NCBI GenBank assembly: GCA_965216955.1
Contig: CBDCGV010000018.1
Coordinates: 665,571 to 729,570, forward strand
Reading direction: 5' to 3'
DNA length: 64,000 nucleotides
Origin: CBDCGV01 sp965216955
Lineage (GTDB): Bacteria; Bacteroidota; Bacteroidia; Chitinophagales; JADIYW01
How positions within the stretch are numbered: the first letter of the stretch is position 1; each line of letters starts with the position of its first letter. The position numbers and the translations under genes are program-made. Under the pieces are notes generated by a model that ran no database searches, was not told the origin of the DNA, and worked only from the letters and a program-made list of their open reading frames with translations. Of this stretch, positions 1 through 7,340 are shown piece after piece.

Positions 1-1502
1 CGCCACAAGTTACTAAAGATGGCGTTACAGTAGCAAAAGAAATCGAACTGGAAGACCCTATGGAAAATATGGGCGCTCAAATGGTAAAAGAAGTTGCTTC
101 TAAAACAAATGATGTTGCCGGTGATGGTACAACAACCGCAACGGTCTTAGCTCAAGCTATTGTAGGCCCAGGATTAAAAGCTATCAACAGTGGCGCAAAT
201 CCAATGGATTTAAAAAGAGGCATAGACAAAGCAGTTAGTGCTGTTGTAGCCGCATTAAGAAAGCAATCTAAAGTAGTTGGAAAAGATTTTAGTAAAATTC
301 AACAGGTAGCAGCGATCTCGGCTAACAATGACAATGAAATTGGAGATATGATTGCTAATGCTATGGAGAAAGTAGGTACCGCAGGAGTTATTACTGTAGA
401 GGAAGCTAAAGGAACAGAAACTTATGTGGACGTAGTAGAAGGAATGCAATTTGATAGAGGTTATTTATCTCCATACTTTGTTACTAATGCAGAAAAGATG
501 GAGGCTGAACTTGAATCTCCTTATATTTTAATCTTCGATAAGAAGATATCAAATATGAAAGATTTACTTCCAATTTTAGAAAAAGCTGTACAAACGGGAA
601 AACCACTATTAATCATTGCTGAAGATGTAGAAAGTGAAGCTTTGGCTACTTTAGTAGTAAATAGGTTAAGAGGTTCCCTAAAAATAGCCGCAGTTAAAGC
701 TCCTGGTTTTGGAGACAGAAGAAAAGCGATGTTACAAGATATTGCTATTCTAACTGGTGGGGAGGTGATCTCTGAAGAATTAGGATATAAATTGGAAGAT
801 GCTCAGCTTGATCAATTAGGTGTTGCGGAAAAAGTTGTTATAGATAAAGACAATACTACCATTGTAAATGGTACTGGAAAGAAAACAGATATCAAAGCAA
901 GGGTAAATCAAATCAAAGCCCAAATTGAAACGACTACTTCTGATTATGACAAAGAAAAACTTCAAGAGCGGTTGGCAAAACTAAGTGGTGGAGTTGCTGT
1001 TGTTTATGTAGGAGCTCCTACTGAAGTAGAGATGAAAGAGAAGAAAGATAGAGTTGATGATGCGCTACATGCAACTAGAGCTGCTGTTGAAGAAGGAATC
1101 ATACCAGGTGGTGGATCAGCTTTAATAAAAACAATTCCATCTCTTAAAAAAGTAGAAGCGTTGAATGATGATGAGCAAGCGGGAATTGATATTATAAGAA
1201 AATCAATTGAAGCACCTTTAAGACAAATTGTTGAGAACGCAGGGCTAGAGGGCTCTATTATTGTTCACAATGTTAAATCCGAGAAAAAAGAAATCGGGTT
1301 TAATGCTAGAACAGAAAAATATGAAGACCTTTTGAAAGCAGGTGTTATTGATCCAACAAAAGTAACAAGGGTAGCACTTGAAAATGCGGCATCAATTGCA
1401 AGCATGGTACTTACAACAGAAGCTGCAGTTGCCGATAAAGAAGAGGAAGCGGCTCCTGCTATGCCTCCAATGGGAGGTGGCGGAATGCCAGGAATGATGT
1501 AA
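1..1502 (+). CDS. groEL: Chaperonin GroEL (60 kDa), 5' end outside the window
   Basis: ATP-dependent cytosolic chaperonin that folds proteins in a double-ring cage with GroES. The reading frame is open from base 3, and about 46 N-terminal residues are missing compared with the usual ~545 aa. Visible signatures are the nucleotide-binding stretch AGDGTTTATVLA near the start, the apical-domain motif APGFGDRRK, and the C-terminal tail GGGGMPGMM. The internal ATG at base 60 is not the true start. A strong terminator follows directly, so transcription probably stops before the recombinase gene. This is a core chromosomal gene and marks the left flank of the cassette array. Confidence 0.98.
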   Translation, partial: PQVTKDGVTVAKEIELEDPMENMGAQMVKEVASKTNDVAGDGTTTATVLAQAIVGPGLKAINSGANPMDLKRGIDKAVSAVVAALRKQSKVVGKDFSKIQQVAAISANNDNEIGDMIANAMEKVGTAGVITVEEAKGTETYVDVVEGMQFDRGYLSPYFVTNAEKMEAELESPYILIFDKKISNMKDLLPILEKAVQTGKPLLIIAEDVESEALATLVVNRLRGSLKIAAVKAPGFGDRRKAMLQDIAILTGGEVISEELGYKLEDAQLDQLGVAEKVVIDKDNTTIVNGTGKKTDIKARVNQIKAQIETTTSDYDKEKLQERLAKLSGGVAVVYVGAPTEVEMKEKKDRVDDALHATRAAVEEGIIPGGGSALIKTIPSLKKVEALNDDEQAGIDIIRKSIEAPLRQIVENAGLEGSIIVHNVKSEKKEIGFNARTEKYEDLLKAGVIDPTKVTRVALENAASIASMVLTTEAAVADKEEEAAPAMPPMGGGGMPGMM

Positions 1503-1520
1503 AATCATCACCTTATTAAA

Positions 1521-1555
1521 AAAAAGCCGAGTATAAATTTACTCGGCTTTTTTTA
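1521..1555 (+). terminator. Rho-independent terminator of groEL
   Basis: A perfect 9-bp stem AGCCGAGTA/TACTCGGCT with a 6-nt loop is followed by a run of seven T and preceded by a run of A. It could therefore work in both directions. It separates groEL from the recombinase gene. Confidence 0.9.
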
Positions 1556-1586
1556 TGGAATTTTCTTAAAAGAACATCTATATAAT

Positions 1587-2744
1587 ATGACTACTAAAAA
1601 AAGTATTATTCTAACACCATTGCTTCACAGAAATAAAAAGCAAATAAAAATTCATTTTGATTATGATTTTGAGATTAAAGAGCATATCAAAAAGATGGAT
1701 GGAGTTAGATGGAGCAAAACGCATAATGGGTTTTATATTCAACACACTAAAGAAAATCTAAGTAGGATATTTACACATCTAAGAGGGACTAATTTATGGG
1801 TAGATTATTCAGCATTTAAATCAATGAACGATGCTCAAACTAAGCATAAGGGTAAGCTACTTCAAAATAACCAAGTAAGTAGGAAGAAAAAGATTGAAAA
1901 GCCAAATGCTAAAAGTCTAAAGGCAATTAAAGATTTTACTAACTGGATGCTCCAAAAAAGATATAGCAGTTCTACCATTAGAACATATGAGAGTATGCTA
2001 TTTACTTTTTTTGGTTATTATCCATTAAAAACCCCTAATCAGATAACACCTCACGATGCTATAAACTTCAACGATAATTTTGTGATTAAGCATAACTATT
2101 CTTTCAAATACCAACACCAAATGATTAACGCATTAAAGCTCTTCTTAAAATATCTAAATTTATCAACAGAAGATTACGATAATCTTGCAAGACCTAGAAA
2201 AATCAGAAAATTACCAGTTATTCTTTCAAAAGATGAGGTTAAAAAAATTATTGATTCTATAGCAAACATAAAACACAAGATGCTTATTTCGCTAATTTAT
2301 GCTTCCGGCTTAAGAATTGGAGAAGCGCTTAATTTAAAACTCACCGATATAGATGCTGAGAATATGTTTATCCATATTAAACAGGGTAAAGGCCGAAAAG
2401 ACAGAATAGTTGGCCTATCTAAAAAACTACTTCCAAAGCTTAGAGCATATTATAGACTATATGAACCAAAAGTTTATTTATTTAATGGGCAAAATGGAGG
2501 TAAATATAGTAGTACAAGTGCTCAAAATATTTTAAAGAAAGCAGTACAAAAAGCAAAAATTAATAAACCAATTACTTTGCATACTTTAAGGCACTGCTAC
2601 GCTACTCATTTATTAGAATCTGGCACAGATATTCGTTATATTCAAACCTTATTAGGTCATAAAAGTCCAAATACAACCATGATATATACACATGTAAGCA
2701 AGCAAAATCTACTTAATATTAAAAACCCATTTGATGAGTTATAA
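1587..2744 (+). CDS. Tyrosine recombinase (candidate cassette integrase, XerC/D-like)
   Basis: Tyrosine recombinase of 385 aa, proposed to cut and join the attC-like sites downstream. In order: an N-terminal ~78-residue domain seen in Bacteroidota recombinases (GVRWSKTHNGFY), a SAM-like core-binding domain (about 110-200), and the catalytic domain (about 205-375). Catalytic residues are visible: R243 (GLRIGEAL), K268 (GKGRKD), H332 and R335 (HTLRH), H358 (LLGHKS) and nucleophile Y367 (TMIYTHV). The K268-H332 gap is 64 residues, like XerD (~72) and unlike IntI1 (~106), so the IntI-specific insertion is absent. The end (TTMIYTHV...NPFDEL) nevertheless recalls IntI (TTMIYTHV...SPLDAL). No clear promoter is seen. 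It lies on the same strand as the cassettes. Family assignment is secure; its role in moving the cassettes is inferred from position. Confidence 0.9.
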   Translation: MTTKKSIILTPLLHRNKKQIKIHFDYDFEIKEHIKKMDGVRWSKTHNGFYIQHTKENLSRIFTHLRGTNLWVDYSAFKSMNDAQTKHKGKLLQNNQVSRKKKIEKPNAKSLKAIKDFTNWMLQKRYSSSTIRTYESMLFTFFGYYPLKTPNQITPHDAINFNDNFVIKHNYSFKYQHQMINALKLFLKYLNLSTEDYDNLARPRKIRKLPVILSKDEVKKIIDSIANIKHKMLISLIYASGLRIGEALNLKLTDIDAENMFIHIKQGKGRKDRIVGLSKKLLPKLRAYYRLYEPKVYLFNGQNGGKYSSTSAQNILKKAVQKAKINKPITLHTLRHCYATHLLESGTDIRYIQTLLGHKSPNTTMIYTHVSKQNLLNIKNPFDEL

Positions 2745-2848
2745 AAATGATTTTCTAAAAAAAATGTCTAAATCACTATCAATCTATATATTAGCAATAT
2801 TTTTGTTGACTAAAACACAACAAACCTGTTGATAGAAACAAGTTGGCA
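2745..2848 (+). other. attI-like insertion site downstream of the recombinase
   Basis: This stretch lies between the recombinase stop and the first cassette. The first cassette joins at G2842|TT, in the sequence AAACAAGTTGGC. A partner GTTGATA lies 14 bases upstream, next to a short inverted repeat CAACA-AACC-TGTTG (2819-2832). It does not have the foldable arms of the attC sites, which fits an attI-type recipient site. The assignment rests on position and the GTT core only. Confidence 0.5.
2798..2805 (+). promoter_or_regulatory. Possible -7 element of a cassette promoter
   Basis: TATTTTTG matches the Bacteroidota -7 consensus TAnnTTTG and points into the array from just before the insertion point, where a cassette promoter would be useful. 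No TTG is found at the expected -33 distance, so support is weak. Confidence 0.25.
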
Positions 2849-2933
2849 TTAATGCCGCTGCCGATGTGTTAAATTGTTCACACTTTTACAGATAGAATTT
2901 GGTGTTTTGCCCTGTTGGAACTTGAAGTGCTCA

Positions 2934-2992
2934 AGTCGCTCGGGCGAGCCGTTGAAAGCTTGCTTTCAAAACGCTTGCGCGTTTTAGCGACT
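2934..2992 (+). repeat. Clover-like multi-hairpin structure in cassette 1
   Basis: An outer stem AGTCGCT/AGCGACT (2934-2940 with 2986-2992) encloses three hairpins: CGG/CCG within 2941-2951, TTGAAAGC/GCTTTCAA (2952-2969) and AAAACGC/GCGTTTT (2968-2985). The last two compete for two bases. The same structure recurs at 5605-5663. It could act as a structured RNA or as folded single-stranded DNA; the sequence does not decide. Confidence 0.5.
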
Positions 2993-3055
2993 AGAAGCTA
3001 ACTTTTTCCGGTTAAAATATATATACCTTTTCCCTTTCTGCAGTTATTTCGTTCC

Positions 3056-3083
3056 ATTTATTGGACAAAACTGTCCAATAAAT
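3056..3083 (+). repeat. Perfect 12-bp inverted repeat in cassette 1
   Basis: ATTTATTGGACA and TGTCCAATAAAT flank a 4-base AAAC loop. No T-run follows, so it does not look like an intrinsic terminator. Repeated in cassette 5. Confidence 0.7.
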
Positions 3084-3206
3084 CTATCTGCCGAAAAAAT
3101 AACGACGTTTATAAGGCTTGATAAAACTTCATTATTTTTACTAAAAGTGAGGAACAAGTTTCATTAATATCGATCAACGCCACTACGTGCATAAATATGC
3201 ACTAAA

Positions 3207-3326
3207 GCCAACAGCAACTATAGCGCATACCTTAACTCCTAGTTTCAGTTCTTCCATTTTTGTATATTGTACTTTAAACTCAAAACAAAGAATTAAGGTA
3301 CGCTCAATAGTTGCGCACCGTTATGT
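3207..3326 (+). repeat. attC1 (type D)
   Basis: 5' arm GCCAAC matches the cassette start GTTGGC. Inner arms GCAACTAT/ATAGTTGC and ATACCTTAA/TTAAGGTA-C pair across the site, which closes with GCACCG|TT at 3320. Same class as attC5. Confidence 0.8.
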
Positions 3327-3904
3327 GCAAGTAAGGTATGGATAATTTTTTGCAGCATAAATTTTCTGTTTTACTTTCGTTTTAACATTGCCCCGCACCT
3401 AGTCTTTCCTTTAATAATATCAAGACATCCCCCGCCCTATCTATCTTACGCTCGATTTTGGTGCTTAATGTTTGGCTCGTGGGCTGACATTCCCTTCGGG
3501 TTTGCCGCCATAGGCTCTGTTTAGTTTCGTAATTTCTAAATACTGCCTACTAGATAATAAAAGTTCAACCGTAGGTTTTGCTTGCAAGAATTGAAGCACA
3601 ATAAGCAAGTTCCCTGCTTTTAGCCAAAGAAATAGTTTCGATTAAAATGTTGTGGTTTTTCGATCTTCATCGCTCTGCCAAAATTTGCGCCTCTTCCCTA
3701 CTTCATCAAATAAAATTTAAACTCGCCAAACACTTATTGAAAATTGTGCTACGCTGCTACCTGGATTAAAAAACCAGCACATAACATAGGCTAAAAATCA
3801 GGCTTCTTTAATTTTTTATTTCTATTTTACAGTATGGTTGGGCATCCGTGCCGGCCGAATGAACAACAGTCCATTCAACCGCCCGTATTCTTAGCCTTTG
3901 AACG
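3321..3904 (+). mobile_element. Cassette 2: non-coding cassette (type C, copy 1)
   Basis: A 584-bp unit without a credible gene. It starts TTATGTGC and its attC starts GCACATAAC. Diverged copies are at 4932-5513, 16449-17032 and 20512-21097. The minus strand keeps a ~50-codon open stretch ending EGNVSPRAKH here, but other copies carry stops or shifts in it, so at best it is a gene remnant. A promoter-like motif lies close to the start. The repeated, spread-out copies suggest a useful or selfish non-coding cassette. Confidence 0.75.
3350..3379 (+). promoter_or_regulatory. Candidate promoter inside type C non-coding cassettes
   Basis: TTG, 19 bases, then TACTTTCG: one mismatch to the Bacteroidota consensus TTG-N19-TAnnTTTG. 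It points into the array. The same arrangement is seen in the copies at 4932 and 16449; the copy at 20512 keeps the TACTTTCG part. Activity is inferred. Confidence 0.35.
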
Positions 3905-3910
3905 TTGTGC
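3777..3910 (+). repeat. attC2 (type C)
   Basis: 5' arm GCACATAAC is the exact complement of the cassette start GTTATGTGC. Inner arms AGGCTAA/TTAGCCT pair. A secondary hairpin around GTTGGGCAT...CCGGCC lies in the middle. Closes TTTGAACG|TT at 3904. Confidence 0.85.
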
Positions 3911-3925
3911 ATAATACGCGAGAAA

Positions 3926-4276
3926 GTGAAGTTTTGGATTTATCTTGAGAGAGATTTAATTGACTTACAGCCTGAATTTGAAAAAATATTCAGAGTAAAT
4001 AACCTATATCGTGACTACGAAAATGTTTGGGAATGGATTGAATCCAGCGACCGAAAGTCAAATCTCTACTTGAATATTAGTCGACCACACGACTGGGAAA
4101 AGGGAGAATATAAAAAACCTATAATGATAATAGTGGAATCCAATAATGGAATCGAATTAAATGAATCAGAAATAGCCTTAAGGATAAAGAAACAATTTAA
4201 TTGTGATGTATTTGCTGGAAAAATATATACTGACCAAAATGATAACCCAGTAATTGAAGAAAAAAGAAAATATTAA
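3926..4276 (+). CDS. Hypothetical protein, cassette 3 first gene
   Basis: A soluble protein of about 116 aa if read from GTG 3926 (first residues after it KFWIYLERDL). A TTG at 3905 would add seven residues but lies inside the recombination core, so GTG is preferred. Aromatic-rich core (NVWEWIES, LYLNISRPHDWEKG), no membrane segment or signal peptide. I do not recognise the family. Its stop is directly followed by the ATG of the next gene, so the two are probably co-translated. Small paired genes in cassettes are often toxin/immunity-like, but nothing in the sequence proves this. Confidence 0.6.
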   Translation: MKFWIYLERDLIDLQPEFEKIFRVNNLYRDYENVWEWIESSDRKSNLYLNISRPHDWEKGEYKKPIMIIVESNNGIELNESEIALRIKKQFNCDVFAGKIYTDQNDNPVIEEKRKY

Positions 4277-4727
4277 ATGGGATATACATTAAAAGCATAT
4301 ATAGGAAAGAAAGAAAGAAAATCTGATTCCTATTCTTGAAAAATATAGTGCATCACAAAAAGTGGATTTGAACAAAGGTTTTTCAATGATTTTAATGAAA
4401 GATGAGTTATTTGATGAAATCAATCAAATGGAACGTTCTTCTGGAATTTCAACATTTGAATTTCTGAATGAAAATATAGAACGAAAAACTATTGAAATAA
4501 TTGGAACGAATGAATTAGCTTATATAGAATCTGATTTTTTTGGTGGACAAGGCGGACATATTGGAATTTTATGGAGAGATGGTAAACGCGCTGTTTTGAC
4601 TGACTTTGATAAAAGTTCTATGAATAAAATTCTTAAAGAAATTGGTGTTAATCGGACTTTGTTAAAGGATGAATTTGAAATAGTCGGACTTGGAAAAAAT
4701 CGACATCCAGAAGATTGGATAGAATAA
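4277..4727 (+). pseudogene. Hypothetical protein with a GAAA-repeat frameshift, cassette 3 second gene
   Basis: ATG 4277 opens MGYTLKAYIGKKE and then hits a stop because of four tandem GAAA units at about 4304-4319. Removing one 4-bp unit joins this start to the downstream frame (ENLIPILEKYSASQKVDLN...), giving an uninterrupted ~149-aa protein ending at 4727. As it stands, only the distal part (GTG 4362 onward, 121 aa, containing FGGQGGHIGILWRDG) is open. This is either a phase-variable gene controlled by repeat number or a recent frameshift. Product function is unknown; it is probably paired with the preceding gene. Confidence 0.65.
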
Positions 4728-4739
4728 AAAAAGTACTAT

Positions 4740-4937
4740 GCACAACATTGTATATAGCTCATAGCTGGGAAAGTGCTTAATCAAAGGCTTGGGCATATTT
4801 GCTATGACCGCCAAATTTTTAATTTGGCTATATTTATAAGAGAAAGATAAACATAGAAATCAAAAATTTGGCTCAAGGCTAAACCGAAAAGATATTACCT
4901 TTTTACACGCTACGAGCCATATACGTGACCGTTATGT
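4740..4937 (+). repeat. attC3 (type E, long)
   Basis: TATGCACAAC (from 4737) is the exact complement of the cassette 3 start GTTGTGCATA. Inner arms GTATATAGCTC/GAGCCATATAC pair with one mismatch. Closes GTGACCG|TT at 4931. At nearly 200 bases it is the longest site in the array and resembles type G. Confidence 0.78.
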
Positions 4938-5513
4938 GCAAGTAAGGTATGGATAGGTTTTTGCAGCATAAATTTCCTTTTTTTACTTTCGTTTTAACAT
5001 TGCCCCGCTCCTAGTCTTTCCTTTAATAATATATGGACACTTCCCGCTCTATCTATCTTACGCTCGATTTTAGTGCTTAATGTTTGGCTCGTGGGCTGAC
5101 ATTCCCTTCGGGTCAACTACCATGGGCTCTTTTAGTTTCGTAATTGCTAAATACTTCCTACTAGATAATAATAGTTCAACTATAGGTAGTGCTTGTCAAA
5201 ATTGAAATATAGTAATCAGATTCTCTGCTTTTAGCTAAAGAAAAAGTTTCGATTTAATGGTTGCGGTTTTTCGATCTTCATCACTCTGCCAAAACTTGCT
5301 CCTCTTCCCTACTTCATCAAATAAAATTTAAACTCGCCAAACATTTATTGAAAATTGTGCTACGCCGCTACCTGGATTAAAAACCAGCACATAACATAGG
5401 CTAAAAATCAGGCTCCTTTAAGTTTTTATTCATATTTTACAGCATGGTTGGGCATTCGTGCCGGCCGACGGGACAAGTCCACGTCAACCGCCCGAATTCT
5501 TAGCCTTTGAACG
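4932..5513 (+). mobile_element. Cassette 4: non-coding cassette (type C, copy 2)
   Basis: A 582-bp diverged copy of cassette 2 with the same ends and the promoter-like TTG-N19-TACTTTCG. No gene seen. The degenerate minus-strand frame of copy 1 is shifted here, which supports a non-coding unit. Confidence 0.75.
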
Positions 5514-5519
5514 TTGGCA
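5387..5519 (+). repeat. attC4 (type C)
   Basis: 5' arm GCACATAAC complements GTTATGTGC at the cassette start. Inner arms AGGCTAA/TTAGCCT. Closes TTTGAACG|TT at 5513. Confidence 0.85.
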
Positions 5520-5991
5520 TTAATGCCGCTGCCGATGTGTTAAATTGTTCACACTTTTACAGATAGAATTTGGTGTTTTGCCCTGTTGGAACTTGAAGTG
5601 CTCAAGTCGCTCGGGCGAGCCGTTGAAAGCTTGCTTTCAAAACGCTTGCGCGTTTTAGCGACTAGAAGCTAACTTTTTCCGGTTAAAATATATATACCTT
5701 TTCCCTTTCTGCAGTTATTTCGTTCCATTTATTGGACAAAACTGTCCAATAAATCTATCTGCCGAAAAAATAACGACGTTTATAAGGCTTGATAAAACTT
5801 CATTATTTTTACTAAAAGTGAGGAACAAGTTTCATTAATATCGATCAACGCCACTACGTGCATAAATATGCACTAAAGCCAACAGCAACTATAGCGCATA
5901 CCTTAACTCCTAGTTTCAGTTCTTCCATTTTTGTATATTGTACTTTAAACTCAAAACAAAGAATTAAGGTACGCTCAATAGTTGCGCACCG
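5514..5991 (+). mobile_element. Cassette 5: non-coding cassette (type D, copy 2)
   Basis: By eye a base-for-base copy of cassette 1 (2843-3320), including the hairpin cluster (5605-5663). No gene. Perfect identity, in contrast to the diverged type C copies, points to recent duplication by excision and reinsertion. Confidence 0.78.
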
Positions 5992-5997
5992 TTAGCA
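5878..5997 (+). repeat. attC5 (type D)
   Basis: Same structure as attC1: GCCAAC arm, GCAACTAT/ATAGTTGC inner arms, closing GCACCG|TT at 5991. Confidence 0.8.
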
Positions 5998-6019
5998 TAC
6001 ATGTTGAAATAAAACTAAA

Positions 6020-6751
6020 ATGGAGCCTCATTTGAAAATATCAAGTTGCCCTCAATTCATATTACTGCCAGGTGACCCAGGTAGAAGTGATGTAATTCAT
6101 GAGCACTTGGAAGAAGTTCAAGAAATAAGTTTCAATAGAGAGTATAGAATTTCTCAAGGAAAATTTAAAGGGCTACAAATAGGCGTAGTATCTACCGGGA
6201 TAGGATGTCCTTCTTCAGCGATTGCAGTTGAAGAGCTGGCTAATTGTGGAGCGCAATATGTCATTAGAATTGGGTCATGTGGAGGATTGATGGATGAAAT
6301 GCGAACTGGTTCTGTAATTATTCCAACAGATACTATTGGTCAAGACAGCTATACTATTGAATCTAAAGGTAGCATCCAAAATTTTAGATCTAGTCAAATT
6401 ATTCTCAGGAATCTTTTTATGAGTGCTAAAAAATTGGGTATTGAATATTTCACTGGCACAAACAGAACTCATGATGTTTTTTATGAAACCAAAGAGAATT
6501 TTTTAAAGAATGAGGGAAAAGGATTAATAAGTTCCGAAATGGAATGCTCAGCAATTTTTGCAGTTGGAAAAAAAAGAAAAATAGATGCAGGATCAATTTT
6601 GGTCGTAAACACTGTTGAATCCTTCGCTAAAGTAAGAAATGAAGAGGCAAGTATTTATCATTTAGATTCGTCCGAGGCTTTTAGAAATTCCATGCACAAT
6701 GCTATACAAATAGCTCTAAACACGTGTAAAGTAATAAGTAATGAAAGATAA
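6020..6751 (+). CDS. Nucleoside phosphorylase-family protein (PNP/UDP superfamily), cassette 6
   Basis: Protein of 243 aa from the purine nucleoside/uridine phosphorylase superfamily, which cleaves the N-glycosidic bond of nucleosides. Seen: the phosphate-binding loop GDPGR (18-22), STGIGCPSSAIAVEEL, RIGSCGGL, and the ribose-binding SSEMECSAI near residue 173. Full length for the family, no signal peptide. It is the first gene of a tightly overlapping three-gene operon with a membrane protein and a TIR-like protein. Nucleosidase/PNP domains are known as effectors in several anti-phage systems, so a defence role (nucleotide depletion or signal handling) is likelier here than salvage. The enzyme class is well supported; the role is inferred. 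Confidence 0.85.
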   Translation: MEPHLKISSCPQFILLPGDPGRSDVIHEHLEEVQEISFNREYRISQGKFKGLQIGVVSTGIGCPSSAIAVEELANCGAQYVIRIGSCGGLMDEMRTGSVIIPTDTIGQDSYTIESKGSIQNFRSSQIILRNLFMSAKKLGIEYFTGTNRTHDVFYETKENFLKNEGKGLISSEMECSAIFAVGKKRKIDAGSILVVNTVESFAKVRNEEASIYHLDSSEAFRNSMHNAIQIALNTCKVISNER

Positions 6752-7340
6752 AAATAAATCAGACAAGCCGTCTTCACTAAATGAAACTGAAAAAGAATTT
6801 TTGTTCTTTTATATGGGACAAACATGGGAAGAAATGAGACATCTAGAAAATCTTAGAGAACGCGTTTCTGTACTAATACTAGCAATTGTATCTGTTATTA
6901 CCGGATTTGTAGTTCAGCAAAAGTTTACACCGGAAACTAAACCAATGATATGGTTCATTATTGTCCTTGGGGTTGTTGGCATTTTCATGGGCTTAAAAAT
7001 TTTTCAAATTCATCAATTGGGGCAAAAAAGGCTTGATAAATGGAATAAATACTTGGAGAGTCACTGTGGAAATAATTCAAGAATTCTTGAACTAAGACAA
7101 GAAGCAGATAGGAAAAACCAGAAAGACTTCAGGTTGATATCAAAAATACCTCATAATTATTTCTGGACGACAATTTACGTTTTAATGATTGTCATTGGTA
7201 TTGTAATGCTTACAATGATAAAAAGGACTCCAAAGTTGGCCACAGAAGAAAAAACAGAGCAAACCATTGAAAATAAAAATGATAAGAAGGTCATTATTAA
7301 GGAACATAAAAACCGTTTGGACACAATAATTGAAAGATGA
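6741..7340 (+). CDS. Membrane protein, SLATT-like, middle gene of PNP-TM-TIR operon
   Basis: A 199-aa protein with a charged N-terminal segment, a hydrophobic pair at about 43-59 and 73-92, a soluble helical linker, and a third hydrophobic segment at about 138-159, ending in a lysine/glutamate-rich tail. The two close N-terminal helices followed by a helical region resemble SLATT-type membrane effectors that accompany nucleotide-signal sensors, but no diagnostic motif is certain. It overlaps the previous gene by 11 bases and the next by 4, so the three are translationally coupled. Likely role: membrane effector activated by a signal from the TIR-like partner (inference). Confidence 0.75.
   Translation: MKDKNKSDKPSSLNETEKEFLFFYMGQTWEEMRHLENLRERVSVLILAIVSVITGFVVQQKFTPETKPMIWFIIVLGVVGIFMGLKIFQIHQLGQKRLDKWNKYLESHCGNNSRILELRQEADRKNQKDFRLISKIPHNYFWTTIYVLMIVIGIVMLTMIKRTPKLATEEKTEQTIENKNDKKVIIKEHKNRLDTIIER

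Larger units (their letters stand above)
2843..3320 (+). mobile_element. Cassette 1: non-coding cassette (type D, copy 1)
   Basis: A 478-bp unit with no credible open reading frame. It begins TTGGC and its attC begins GCCAAC. It carries strong secondary structure: a clover-like set of hairpins at 2934-2992 and a perfect 12-bp hairpin at 3056-3083. By eye it is identical to cassette 5 (5514-5991). Being attI-proximal and identical to an internal copy, it looks like the most recent insertion. Function unknown; a structured RNA or a regulatory spacer are both possible. Confidence 0.75.

Noticed and set aside
1587..2744. Housekeeping XerC/XerD
   Set aside because: Catalytic spacing is Xer-like, but the N-terminal extension, the IntI-like C-terminal end and the position directly before the cassette array argue for a dedicated recombinase. 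It cannot be fully excluded without the rest of the genome.
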